Below, piece by piece: positions 41,373 through 54,226 of a DNA stretch of 64,000 bases (its first letter is position 1; each line of letters starts with the position of its first letter). The stretch comes from an uncultured Kiloniellaceae bacterium. Lineage in GTDB: Bacteria; Pseudomonadota; Alphaproteobacteria; Kiloniellales; Kiloniellaceae. The notes beneath the pieces were generated by a model. It searched no databases. It saw only the letters and a list, made by a program, of their open reading frames with translations, and was not told the origin of the DNA. The stretch is from contig CANMQP010000010.1 of the NCBI GenBank assembly GCA_947500035.1, forward strand, positions 1 to 64,000, given 5' to 3'. A program made the position numbers and the translations under genes.

Positions 41373-43676
41373 ATGATTGAAACCGACTCCGCATCCGCTC
41401 CTTCGGCGACAGCTCTTGCCGATCAAAACCCCCGCTATCCCTATCTGGAGGGCCTCAACGAGGCGCAGCGGGAAGCCGTTGAGACGCTCGAGGGCGCTGT
41501 GCTCATGCTGGCAGGCGCAGGCACGGGTAAAACACGGGCGCTCACCACGCGCCTCGGACACCTGCTGAACACCAGGACAGCCTTCCCGGGCCAGATCCTG
41601 GCCGTGACCTTCACCAATCGCGCGGCTCAGGAGATGAAGGAGCGGGTCGCGGCTCTGGTGGGGCAGCCGGTCGATGCCTGGTGGCTGGGCACTTTCCACT
41701 CGATTGCCGCCAAGATGCTGCGGATCAATGCCGAGCGGGTCGGGTTGCAGCCCAATTTCTCGATCCTCGATACCGATGACCAGTTACGCCTGATCAAGCA
41801 GCTGCTGCAGGCGGCGGGCATCGACGACAAGAAATCTCCCGCCCGGACGGTCCTGGCGGTCATTCAGCGCTGGAAGGACCGGGGGCTTCTGCCGGATAAG
41901 GTTTCCGGTGGCGAGGCCGGCGATCTGGCAAACGGGCGGCTCGTTGAACTCTACAAGGACTATCAGGAGCGTCTGCGAACCCTGAATGCCTGCGATTTCG
42001 GCGATCTGCTGCTGCATTGCCTGACCCTTTTCCAAAACCATCCCGATGTGCTGGCGGGCTATCACCAGCGGTTCAAGTTCATCCTGGTCGACGAGTATCA
42101 GGATACCAACGTTGCACAGTATCTCTGGCTGCGGCTTTTGGCGCAGGGGCATAAGAACCTCTGCTGCGTCGGCGACGACGACCAGTCGATCTATGGCTGG
42201 CGTGGTGCCGAGGTCGGGAATATTTTAAAGTTCGAACAGGATTTTCCGGGCGCAAAGGTGATCCGGCTTGAGCGTAACTACCGCTCGACGGGGAACATCC
42301 TGGGGGCGGCGTCGAGCCTGATCGCGCACAACGAAGGCCGGCTCGGCAAGACCCTCTGGACCGATGATGATGACGGAGAGTTGCTGCGGGTACGCGGTCT
42401 TTGGGACGGCGAGGCTGAAGCCCGTTTCGTTGGTGAGGAGATCGAGGACGCGCAGCGGCGCGGCCAAAACCTCAGTCAGATCGCGATTCTGGTCCGCACC
42501 GGTGCCCAAACCCGCGAGTTTGAGGAACGCTTTATTACTCTAGGGCTGCCTTACAGGGTGATCGGCGGACCGCGCTTTTATGAGCGCATGGAAATCAGGG
42601 ACGCCCTGGCCTATCTGAAACTGCTGATCGTCCCGGAACACGACCTGGCGTTCGAGCGTATCGTCAATACACCCAAGCGCGGTCTGGGCGACGCGACCCT
42701 GCGCGTTCTGCACGAAATCGGCCGTCACAATGAGATTCCCCTGAGCAAAGCCGCGCGTATGGTGGTCGGCACCGATGAGCTGCGCCCGGCGGCCCGCCGG
42801 TCACTGGGCAACCTCTTGAGCGACTTTGAGCGCTGGCGGGTGATGCTGGACGACCTGCCCCATCACGAGGTGGCGGAAATCGTCCTGGACGAGTCGGGTT
42901 ACACGCAGCTCTGGATGAACGACAAGTCACCGGAAGCCCCCGGCCGGCTCGAGAACCTGAAGGAACTGGTCAACGCGATTGCCGAGTTCGAAAATCTGCC
43001 TGCCTTTTTGGAGCATGTCGGCCTTGTCATGGAGGCTCTGGGTAACGACAGCCATGAAATGGTCAGCATCATGACCCTGCATGCCGCCAAGGGTCTGGAA
43101 TTCGACACGGTCTTTTTGCCGGGGTGGGAGGAGGGACTCTTTCCAAACCAGCGGGCTTTGGATGAGTCCGGTCTGCGTGCGCTTGAGGAGGAGCGTCGGC
43201 TTGCCTATGTCGGCCTGACCCGGGCGCGCCAGCGGGTGATTATCAGCTTCGCGGCAAACCGCCGGATGCATGGTTCCTGGGCTTCCGCCATTCCATCGCG
43301 ATTTGTCGAGGAACTGCCCGACGAGCGCGTCGAACGCGAGAGCGATGTCGGCGTTTACGGTGGCGGGCAGCAGATGCAGAGCGGGTATGGCGGCGGCTTC
43401 AGTGAGAACTGGGGTCAGAAGAGCCTCAGCCCTGGGATGATGCGGGCCCAGTCCTTCCGCTCTTCGTCGGCCACCACCCGTGCTCCGGGAAAGGCGTCTT
43501 CAGCAGCTTCTTCCGGCGGCGCGAAGTTTGCCCGTGGCGAGCGGGTTTTTCATCAAAAATTCGGATACGGCACAATCGCGGCAGTCGAAGGAGACCGCCT
43601 GAGCATAACGTTCGATGTTGCCGGGGAGAAAAAAGTGATCGCGAGTTTTATCGTGCCTGCGGATCAGGCGGGTTGA
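41373..43676 (+). CDS. UvrD/PcrA-type ATP-dependent DNA helicase
   Basis: 767 residues, superfamily 1A. Walker A AGAGTGKT is at 47-54, the Walker B region VDEYQDTN near 240, motif III DDDQSIYGWRGA, motif IV LERNYRS and motif VI YVGLTRARQ. The C-terminal ~60 residues have the Tudor-like PcrA/UvrD tail (KFARGERVFHQKFGYGTIAA) that binds RNA polymerase or other partners. It unwinds DNA 3' to 5' in nucleotide excision and mismatch repair. prmA follows after 4 bases. Confidence 0.95.
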   Translation: MIETDSASAPSATALADQNPRYPYLEGLNEAQREAVETLEGAVLMLAGAGTGKTRALTTRLGHLLNTRTAFPGQILAVTFTNRAAQEMKERVAALVGQPVDAWWLGTFHSIAAKMLRINAERVGLQPNFSILDTDDQLRLIKQLLQAAGIDDKKSPARTVLAVIQRWKDRGLLPDKVSGGEAGDLANGRLVELYKDYQERLRTLNACDFGDLLLHCLTLFQNHPDVLAGYHQRFKFILVDEYQDTNVAQYLWLRLLAQGHKNLCCVGDDDQSIYGWRGAEVGNILKFEQDFPGAKVIRLERNYRSTGNILGAASSLIAHNEGRLGKTLWTDDDDGELLRVRGLWDGEAEARFVGEEIEDAQRRGQNLSQIAILVRTGAQTREFEERFITLGLPYRVIGGPRFYERMEIRDALAYLKLLIVPEHDLAFERIVNTPKRGLGDATLRVLHEIGRHNEIPLSKAARMVVGTDELRPAARRSLGNLLSDFERWRVMLDDLPHHEVAEIVLDESGYTQLWMNDKSPEAPGRLENLKELVNAIAEFENLPAFLEHVGLVMEALGNDSHEMVSIMTLHAAKGLEFDTVFLPGWEEGLFPNQRALDESGLRALEEERRLAYVGLTRARQRVIISFAANRRMHGSWASAIPSRFVEELPDERVERESDVGVYGGGQQMQSGYGGGFSENWGQKSLSPGMMRAQSFRSSSATTRAPGKASSAASSGGAKFARGERVFHQKFGYGTIAAVEGDRLSITFDVAGEKKVIASFIVPADQAG

Positions 43677-43680
43677 TCCG

Positions 43681-44574
43681 ATGGTCGTGACACAATCCAA
43701 AGGCTCAAGCGCCGCCTGGTGCCTTTCCTTTCCCGTCGACGCGGGCGCCTTGCCGCTTTTCGAGACGATTTTCGAAGTGCTGGACGGGGCCATGGTGACC
43801 GGTGCGCCGGATCACGTTGGTGCGATGACGCTGGAGATTTACCTTGCCGAGCCGCCGTCCGGCGAGCGGGTCAAGGAACTGCTCACGACAGCCTCCGAAA
43901 TCGCCGAGGTGCCGTTGCCGGATTACAGTTTGGCGCAGTTGCCGGATGTCGACTGGGTCGCCGAGAGCCAAAAGGCCCTGCCACCGATCTCGGCGGGACG
44001 GTTTTTCGTCTACGGTTCCCATGTCACCCAACGGCCGCCTTTCGGCAGTATTCCTTTGCTGGTCGAGGCGAATGTCGCCTTCGGTACAGGGCGTCACGAG
44101 AGCACCTATGGTTGCCTGCTGGCCTTGACCCAGCTGGCGCAACGCCATCGCTTTCACAACGCTCTCGATATGGGATGCGGATCCGGGATCCTGGCCATGG
44201 CTATGGCGCACCTCTGGCGCTGCCCGATCCTGGCGGTCGACAATGACGCGGATTCCGTTCGGGTTACCGGCGAGAATGCGCGGGAAAACCGGGTTGCGGA
44301 GTGGATCGAGCCGCATTGCGGCGATGGCTACAGGAGCCAACTGGTTGCGCGCCGCGGTCCCTTCGATCTGATCGCCGCGAACATTCTCGCGGAGCCACTT
44401 TGCGCCATGGCGACGGACCTGAAGCGCAATCTTGCGCCCGGTGGCTACGTCATTCTTGCGGGATTGTTGACCCGTCAGCAGCGCCAGGTCGTCGCGCGGC
44501 ACCGAGGGCAGGGCCTGCGCCTGGTTCGGCGCCTTCATTTCGGCGAGTGGACTACGCTGGTACTGCAGGGATAA
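43681..44574 (+). CDS. prmA: Ribosomal protein L11 methyltransferase
   Basis: 297 residues. The N-terminal substrate-recognition domain (about 1-110) is joined to a class I methyltransferase domain with the PrmA phrase VAFGTGRHESTYGCLLAL and SAM motif I LDMGCGSGILAMAMA; motif IV is DLIAANILAEPL. It methylates lysine and N-terminal residues of ribosomal protein L11 using S-adenosylmethionine. Four bases after the helicase stop, so likely co-transcribed with it. Confidence 0.94.
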   Translation: MVVTQSKGSSAAWCLSFPVDAGALPLFETIFEVLDGAMVTGAPDHVGAMTLEIYLAEPPSGERVKELLTTASEIAEVPLPDYSLAQLPDVDWVAESQKALPPISAGRFFVYGSHVTQRPPFGSIPLLVEANVAFGTGRHESTYGCLLALTQLAQRHRFHNALDMGCGSGILAMAMAHLWRCPILAVDNDADSVRVTGENARENRVAEWIEPHCGDGYRSQLVARRGPFDLIAANILAEPLCAMATDLKRNLAPGGYVILAGLLTRQQRQVVARHRGQGLRLVRRLHFGEWTTLVLQG

Positions 44575-44629
44575 ACACCGACGCGCCTATGGGTGCCGCA
44601 GCTGGCGATCCCTTAAAATACGGATCGCA

Positions 44630-44666
44630 AAAAAGAAACGGCGGCTTCCGGTTGGAAAGCCGCCGT
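44630..44666 (-). terminator. Intrinsic terminator of the DUF1127 gene
   Basis: ACGGCGGCTT (44638-44647) pairs with AAGCCGCCGT (44657-44666). On the minus strand it is followed by TTTCTTTTTTG. It is 48 bases behind the DUF1127 stop and faces the end of prmA. Confidence 0.88.
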
Positions 44667-44713
44667 GTCAGTTGGGAGTGTAGTCTGTACAGATCTGCGA
44701 GTCGTGAAGGCGC

Positions 44714-45181
44714 TTAAGCGGCGCGGTGCGAAGTCCGGTTGCTGTTGGCTGCTGCCTTCGGTGCGATCGACCCTACCGACTTCACCAGCTCAATGTCACC
44801 AGCGACAAGCGGGTTGTGTGCAGTTGCAGGGTGTTCGACGCTGCCGGCCGACAGGTTGTCACGGGAAACCAGCTGCTTGACGACCGTGGGGATCATGGTG
44901 CGCTCGATGCCGATGTCCGCGAGAAGACGGTCATCCAGCTGCTGCAGGTTTGCCAGCGTGCGCCGGCGGAGCATTGCAACGCGGAGCGGGTTGAGCAGCG
45001 CATTCTTCAACACGCGGCCAAAGGCGGCGAGACCCGTGGCGCGCAAACACCAGTTGCTGGTCTTTGCAGCGAGCTTGCGGGCGGCTTCGCTCTGGCGGCG
45101 TCGGGTATCAACCATCATCCATTCGAGGTCGTGCGGCTGGTTCGCAGCATCGAACTCCTTGGACGCATTTACGTGGGGCAT
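44714..45181 (-). CDS. DUF1127 protein, long form
   Basis: 155 residues. The DUF1127 motif RRRTLANLQQLDDRLLADIG sits in the middle (about 74-93), followed by IERTMIPTVVKQL. Short DUF1127 proteins of alphaproteobacteria are arginine-rich and have been linked to RNA binding and phosphate or stress responses; this one is longer, with an N-terminal ~60 residues and a Ser/Ala tail of unknown role. The ATG at 45181 has GGAG 8 bases upstream. It has its own terminator. Confidence 0.82.
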   Translation of the reverse strand: MPHVNASKEFDAANQPHDLEWMMVDTRRRQSEAARKLAAKTSNWCLRATGLAAFGRVLKNALLNPLRVAMLRRRTLANLQQLDDRLLADIGIERTMIPTVVKQLVSRDNLSAGSVEHPATAHNPLVAGDIELVKSVGSIAPKAAANSNRTSHRAA

Positions 45182-45459
45182 CTTTTGTTCTCCGTTTGAT
45201 TTGTCTTGGACGGAAGTCTGTGCAGATCTGTGTCCGTCGTTTGCTGTAAAACAACTTATGCCCTTTTAAATTTCTGAACAGAGAATTTATTGCAGCGCAG
45301 CATTGCATTTGAGGCATGGCAAAAATTGGCTTGAAATATAGGTTTTTTTAACCTTCGGGCGACTGGTTTGGTTAATGGCGTTGTTTTTGGAGCAGGCTTG
45401 TCAAGCTATGGCCCGACGCTTAGCTTTTAAGGATCAGTTCATTCGATAACGAGGTCGTC

Positions 45460-47334
45460 GTGTCAGCATCCTCCATGGCGTCGCCCGCCGAAGCCGCCAG
45501 CTCCCTATCGCCCGAAGCCACCAAGACCGGCGCTGGTGGTGGTGATCACCTTGCGTCCTTACGGGCCGAGTTGGCCCGCCGCGAGCTCCACGGCTTTATC
45601 GTGCCCCGCGCCGACGAGCACCAAGGCGAGTATGTGCCTGCCCGCGCGGAACGCCTTTCCTGGCTGACGGGCTTCACCGGATCTGCCGGCGCTGCTGCCG
45701 TTCTGCCGGAAAAGGCTGCCGTCTTTGTTGACGGACGCTACACGGTCCAGGTGCGCGAAGAGATCGACCTGGATCAGTTCGAGCCGCGTCATGTGACCGA
45801 GCAGCCGCTCTCGGCCTGGCTCAAAGAGAACCTTTCCGAGGGGCAGCGCATCGGGTTTGATCCCTGGCTCCACACGGAGAGCCAGGTCCAGCAACTCCGC
45901 AAGGCCGTCGGCGCGGCACAGGGTGAGCTGGTTGCCTGTGAGACGAACCCTCTGGATGCCGCTTGGCCGGACCAGCCGGAAGCCCCGCTGGCGCCGGTGG
46001 TCCTGCAGGAGCTGGACTTTGCCGGAAAGGCCTCCTTCGAGAAGCGGGCCGAGATTGCAGCGAAGTTAAAAGAAGCCGATTGTCACGCGACAGTCCTCAC
46101 GCTGCCTGATTCGATTGCCTGGCTGTTGAACGTTCGCGGCGGTGACGTTCCCTGTACGCCCTTGCCCTTGTCGTTCCTGATTCTCGGGGATGACGGTGTG
46201 GCAAGTTGGTTTCTTGACGAGCGCAAACTCTCCGATGCCGTGCGCGAGGAGCTGGGCAATGGCATCGAGGTCCGCGATCCCTCAGGACTGGCAGATGCAC
46301 TCGACGCCCTTGGGACGCGCAATGCCAAAGTGATGGTGGATCCGGCCTCGGCCCCTGTATGGGTGTTCGAGCGTCTGGAGGCGGCCGGGGCTGAGATCGT
46401 CAAGGCGGCCGATCCTTGCCAGCTGCCGAAAGCGCAAAAGAATGCGGTCGAGCTGCAGGGAACCCGGAACGCACACTTGCGCGACGGTGCCGCCCTGACA
46501 AGGTTCCTTTCCTGGCTGGATCGGGAAGCACCGGCGCAAATCACCGCGGGAGAACTGAGCGAACTCGATCTGGTCAAGAAGCTCCTGTCGTTCCGCGAAG
46601 GCGATTCGCGGTTTCGCGATTCTTCCTTCGAGACCATTTCGGCATCGGGACCGAACGGCGCGCTGTGCCACTACCGGGTCAGTCCTGAGAACGACCGGCG
46701 GCTCGGGACGGGAGAACTCTACCTGGTAGACTCCGGCGCTCAGTATCTGGATGGCACGACCGATGTCACCCGAACGATCGCAATCGGAGAACCCTCGGCG
46801 GAAATGCGGGATCGCTACACGCGCGTCCTGAAGGGACACATTGCGCTGGCGCTGGCGCGTTTTCCAAAGGGAACCAATGGCGGACAGTTGGACAGCCTGG
46901 CCCGCTACTCGCTCTGGCAGGCGGGTTTAGACTATGACCACGGCACAGGACACGGCGTCGGCAGTTATCTGAGCGTTCACGAGGGCCCGCAGAGAATTGC
47001 CAAGGCGGGTTCCACCGTGGCGTTGCTGCCGGGAATGATCCTCTCCAACGAACCCGGGTACTATAAGGCCGGAGAATACGGCATCCGGATCGAGAATCTG
47101 GTAACGGTCGTCGAGCAGGAACTGCAACCGGGCGAGGATCGGGCCATGCTGGCGTTTGAGACGCTGACCCTGGCGCCGATCGACACCAGTCTGATCGAGC
47201 GGTCGCTCATGACCGACATCGAGGTTGCCTGGCTGGATGCCTATCACCTGCGGGTCCGGGACGCTCTGCTCGGGCAGCTTGAGGGCGAGGATGCCGCCTG
47301 GCTGCGGAAAGCAACACAGCCCCTGGCGTCTTAA
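45460..47334 (+). CDS. Aminopeptidase P family protein (Xaa-Pro aminopeptidase)
   Basis: 624 residues, three-domain form. Two creatinase-like N-terminal domains (to about residue 310) precede the pita-bread metallopeptidase domain. Metal ligands are seen as the aspartates in YLVDSGAQYLDGTTDVTRT, the His in GTGHGVGSYLSVHEG, and the glutamates in LSNEPGYY and IRIENLVTV. It removes an N-terminal residue before proline. The GTG at 45460 has GAGG upstream; ATG 45475 is the alternative. The first ~30 residues are Ser/Ala-rich and not conserved. Confidence 0.93.
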   Translation: MSASSMASPAEAASSLSPEATKTGAGGGDHLASLRAELARRELHGFIVPRADEHQGEYVPARAERLSWLTGFTGSAGAAAVLPEKAAVFVDGRYTVQVREEIDLDQFEPRHVTEQPLSAWLKENLSEGQRIGFDPWLHTESQVQQLRKAVGAAQGELVACETNPLDAAWPDQPEAPLAPVVLQELDFAGKASFEKRAEIAAKLKEADCHATVLTLPDSIAWLLNVRGGDVPCTPLPLSFLILGDDGVASWFLDERKLSDAVREELGNGIEVRDPSGLADALDALGTRNAKVMVDPASAPVWVFERLEAAGAEIVKAADPCQLPKAQKNAVELQGTRNAHLRDGAALTRFLSWLDREAPAQITAGELSELDLVKKLLSFREGDSRFRDSSFETISASGPNGALCHYRVSPENDRRLGTGELYLVDSGAQYLDGTTDVTRTIAIGEPSAEMRDRYTRVLKGHIALALARFPKGTNGGQLDSLARYSLWQAGLDYDHGTGHGVGSYLSVHEGPQRIAKAGSTVALLPGMILSNEPGYYKAGEYGIRIENLVTVVEQELQPGEDRAMLAFETLTLAPIDTSLIERSLMTDIEVAWLDAYHLRVRDALLGQLEGEDAAWLRKATQPLAS

Positions 47335-47386
47335 GGCCAGAGGCTGTGTCGTTTGTCGGATCCCAGGGGCTTCTCAGCCGAAGGGT

Positions 47387-47923
47387 CTATTTGCGTTCGG
47401 TGAAGAGCGCATTCATGTAGGCGTGCTGCACGTCGTTGATGTGACGCGTGATATCTGCGAGGTCCTGACCGATCCGCTCAGCCATTTGCAGGTTCTCATC
47501 GATGAAGAGGTCCGTCGGCTCCGCCCAGCGCTGAATCATGTGGATCAATGCGCGGTAGGCTGCGCGTTCATGAGGCTGACTGCCGCGGCCAAGCTCCTGG
47601 ATCCGGTTCAGGATGAATTCCAGGCTGTCCTGGGCCTTCAGCATCTTGGTCTTGCCCAGACCGGCCAGGCGGGCTTTGTGCGTCGGCTTGGAAGCCCGGC
47701 GCGACGTCATCCGCATAATCTTGGCCTGCTGCGCGACCACGACGGGCTTGCTGTTCCGCTGCGACGAATGGAAAGGACGTGCGACGGCGGCCGCAATCTT
47801 TTCATTCTGCGTCGATGAGGCCTGAGGCGCCTCGGAATCGTTCGAGGGCTCTACGCCAGTTGGTATCGCGGCGCCCTTGGGTACCAGCAATGAACTGGTG
47901 AGGCTTGCTGCTTTCATGTTCAT
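47387..47923 (-). CDS. Unknown protein co-transcribed with an orphan ParA
   Basis: 178 residues, family not recognised. It has three parts. A short N-terminal peptide, MNMKAASLTSSLLVPKGAA, is followed by a Ser/Pro/Gln-rich stretch to about 55 and a strongly basic segment at about 68-95 (KIMRMTSRRASKPTHKARL). A helical C-terminal half ends it (EFILNRIQELGRG, MIQRWAEPTDLFIDENLQ). It starts 16 bases after the ParA stop on the same strand. Small proteins with a basic or lysine-bearing N-terminus and helical rest often serve as the partner that stimulates a ParA-type ATPase or carries its cargo; here this is inference from position and composition. Confidence 0.6.
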   Translation of the reverse strand: MNMKAASLTSSLLVPKGAAIPTGVEPSNDSEAPQASSTQNEKIAAAVARPFHSSQRNSKPVVVAQQAKIMRMTSRRASKPTHKARLAGLGKTKMLKAQDSLEFILNRIQELGRGSQPHERAAYRALIHMIQRWAEPTDLFIDENLQMAERIGQDLADITRHINDVQHAYMNALFTERK

Positions 47924-47938
47924 GTTCCTCCCGCCCCC

Positions 47939-48640
47939 TTAATGCGTGCCGACGTTAAAGGTTGGTTTTTCAACCGTCGGCGACACAGCCGACGAAGAAG
48001 GCATGATCGTCTTGCGATCACTCTCTACGAGACGGCTGTCGAGGTATTGCCATAGCTTCTCGATTTCGTTTGCCGAGCGCGTCGCCTTGGAAATCTCCAT
48101 GACAGTACGTCCGTCAATCATGCTGGCCGCGAAATCCGCCCGATGATGGATCATCACGGGCGCGACCGTGCCGTGTTGGGACAGGGCGCAAGCGGCTTCT
48201 GATGTCATCCGCGCGCGGGGTGTGGCGGCGTTAATGACAAAAACCAGAGGTTTGCCCATGTTCTCGACCAGTTCCACCGTCGCACCGGCTGCCCGCAGGT
48301 CATGGGGGCTGGGGCGGGTCGGGATCACAATCAGGTCGGCGACGTCAACCACGTCGGCGATCGTATCGGTGATCGCCGGTGGCGTGTCGATGACCAGGAG
48401 CTTAATGCCGGCCTCGCGCATGCGCTCGATGTCGCCGGCAAGACGAGATACGTAGGTGCTCACAAAGACAGGCGTGTCGTCCTCGCGTTCGTTCCACCAG
48501 TCGGCCAGACTGCCCTGCGGATCGGTGTCGACCAGCGCCACCGGACCGCAGCCCATCCTCTGGGCCTGCACGGCTATGTGCCCCGAAAGGGTGGTTTTAC
48601 CCGAACCGCCCTTTTGAGAGGAAACCGCCAACACTCGCAT
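47939..48640 (-). CDS. Orphan ParA-type P-loop ATPase
   Basis: 233 residues, no N-terminal HTH. The deviant Walker A KGGSGKTT covers residues 10-17, with signature lysine K10. DTDPQGSLADWW follows at about 38-49 and the Walker B strand KLLVIDTPPAI near 79-89. No parB gene or ParB motif is nearby, so this is not the chromosome partition pair. Such orphan ParAs position protein cargos (chemoreceptor arrays, microcompartments) or regulate division in alphaproteobacteria. The ATG has GGAG upstream. The C-terminal ~25 residues are polar and probably disordered. Confidence 0.85.
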   Translation of the reverse strand: MRVLAVSSQKGGSGKTTLSGHIAVQAQRMGCGPVALVDTDPQGSLADWWNEREDDTPVFVSTYVSRLAGDIERMREAGIKLLVIDTPPAITDTIADVVDVADLIVIPTRPSPHDLRAAGATVELVENMGKPLVFVINAATPRARMTSEAACALSQHGTVAPVMIHHRADFAASMIDGRTVMEISKATRSANEIEKLWQYLDSRLVESDRKTIMPSSSAVSPTVEKPTFNVGTH

Positions 48641-49263
48641 TCGTCTCTCGCTCCTTTTTCAAGCGGTCCAGCCTGGTGCCGATGATCCAGCAGGATCGAA
48701 CACGATGTTTGTTCCACATCCGATCCATTGTTCCGCAAGTTATGCGCTTGCTTTCGGACTGTTACCCTTGCGGATGACGGTTCTAAGCCTTTCTGCGCCT
48801 TTAACTTCCGCAAACAACCTAGGCAAGAGACATTAATAAGGCGTTACTCGAGTATAGAATGCAAGTATTTTAAGTATAAAGATAGATAGAGTTTAATAAT
48901 TAAATAAAGTATATTATAGATAAAATTAAATTATAATGCTGAGTATGTTGAAAATCGGCAATTTGAAAGAAATTTGACGCGTGGGAATTTTGTGTCATCG
49001 GGGTGCTGATAAGAGTGTGGCAATAAGTATTTGTATTCGTTCGCGGTGATTGAGCTTTCATGTCTATTCTTCAAGAGCTTGGCAAAGAATTTTCATGCGC
49101 GCAGGCATGGCGGCCGCAATGCGGGGTGTTTGCCGGGCAGGGGTGTGCTCTTGTACCGCAATGAACCTCACGCGCGAGGCGGCGGGAGACTAATTACTCT
49201 GGGTGCAAACTCACGCCTCGCGTGCGTCGTTCTAAATCTCGTCGGATCAAAAAATATTCGGCG
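48641..49263. other. Upstream region of the ParA gene with an extremely AT-rich tract
   Basis: 623 bases without a convincing gene. At 48871-48940 only 9 of 70 bases are G or C, in an otherwise GC-rich genome; the AT-rich part extends roughly 48830-48960. Two TTGTTCC motifs (about 48710 and 48729) lie between it and parA. The tract could be a curved-DNA promoter region, a target of nucleoid proteins, or a trace of foreign DNA. Confidence 0.6.
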
Positions 49264-53080
<3,817 letters not shown>

Positions 53081-53171
53081 CTGATCGGCCCTTTAGAGTC
53101 TGATCGTTTTCGTATCAGTTCGGTGAAAAACGGGAGTCAGCCTCTATTCTATATGGCTTGGCGGAGCCCTT

Positions 53172-54044
53172 TTAAATGACGGAATTCCAAACCCTGGAGA
53201 TCCAGGAGCCTTCGCTCTCCGCCGGTCGCAGATCCTCACCGGTCAGAAGGGCATAGCTGTCGATATACCAGTCGCTGCCGGGGAAGTTGTATCCCAACAC
53301 CGAAGCTGTCGCCTGCGCTTCCGTTACCACGCCAATCGAGACGTAGCTCTCGACCAGCCTGTGGAGCGCTTCGGGCACATGGGTGGTGGTCTGATAGTCC
53401 TCGACCACCGTGCGGAAACGGTTGATTGCGGCCAGATACTCTCCGCGGTTCAGATAGTAACGGCCGATCTCCATGTGCTTGCCGGCCAGGTGGTCGCGGG
53501 CAAGATCGATCTTCAGTTCGGCATCCCGGGCGTATTTGGTCTCGGGAAAGCGCCGGACCACCTCATCGAGAGCTTCGAGCGCCTGACGGGTGGTTTTTTG
53601 ATCCCTCGCCACATCGGAAATCTGCTCATAATAGCTGATCGCCTTGAGATAATAGGCGTAGGCGATATCTTTGTTGCCTGGGTGCAGCTGAATGAAACGG
53701 TCAAGCGTATTGATGGCGTCGTCGTACTTATTGTCCTGATAGAAGGCGTAGGCGGCCATCAACTGAGCCTTGGAGGCCCAGACCGAATAAGGGTGCTGAC
53801 GTTCCACCTCATCGTAAAGCCGGGCCGCTTCCTCGAAGTTCGACTGCAGAAGCTCATCTGTCGCGCCGTTATAGAGCTCTTCGACGGGCTGTTCTAGGTA
53901 CGGTGCTTCATCATCGGAGCTACAAGCCGCTGCAAAACCCAGGATGCCAAGCGCGGCGACCAAACGGATCGTTATCCTACGCAGAGAGCCTGGTCCGTGC
54001 GAGGAAGCTCCTGTTGCTGATAATTCGAAAAATGGCTGTTTCAT
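53172..54044 (-). CDS. bamD: Outer-membrane assembly lipoprotein BamD
   Basis: 290 residues. A signal sequence ends in LGFAAAC, with the lipidated Cys at about residue 41, after an unusually long N-terminal lead. Five TPR-like helical repeats follow (NFEEAARLYDEVERQHPYS, KYDDAINTLDRFIQLHPGN, ALEALDEVVRRFPETKYA, RGEYLAAINRFRTVVEDYQ). BamD links BamA to the lipoproteins of the BAM complex that inserts beta-barrels. It is 91 bases upstream of recN. Confidence 0.94.
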   Translation of the reverse strand: MKQPFFELSATGASSHGPGSLRRITIRLVAALGILGFAAACSSDDEAPYLEQPVEELYNGATDELLQSNFEEAARLYDEVERQHPYSVWASKAQLMAAYAFYQDNKYDDAINTLDRFIQLHPGNKDIAYAYYLKAISYYEQISDVARDQKTTRQALEALDEVVRRFPETKYARDAELKIDLARDHLAGKHMEIGRYYLNRGEYLAAINRFRTVVEDYQTTTHVPEALHRLVESYVSIGVVTEAQATASVLGYNFPGSDWYIDSYALLTGEDLRPAESEGSWISRVWNSVI

Positions 54045-54226
54045 GCGTCTCAGGGCTCTTGTTAAGGTCGTCAGGCGACAAGCCGGTGTGCCTCAGACGC
54101 GACTATAAGGCCAACAATCCGCGCCCTCAAGCAACGCTATCGCCTTTTCAAAAGCTTCTGAAAACCCTGAAGACGTCAGGAACGCTTATGGACCTGGTTG
54201 CGACGCCCGATCAAACCCCTTCGGGC

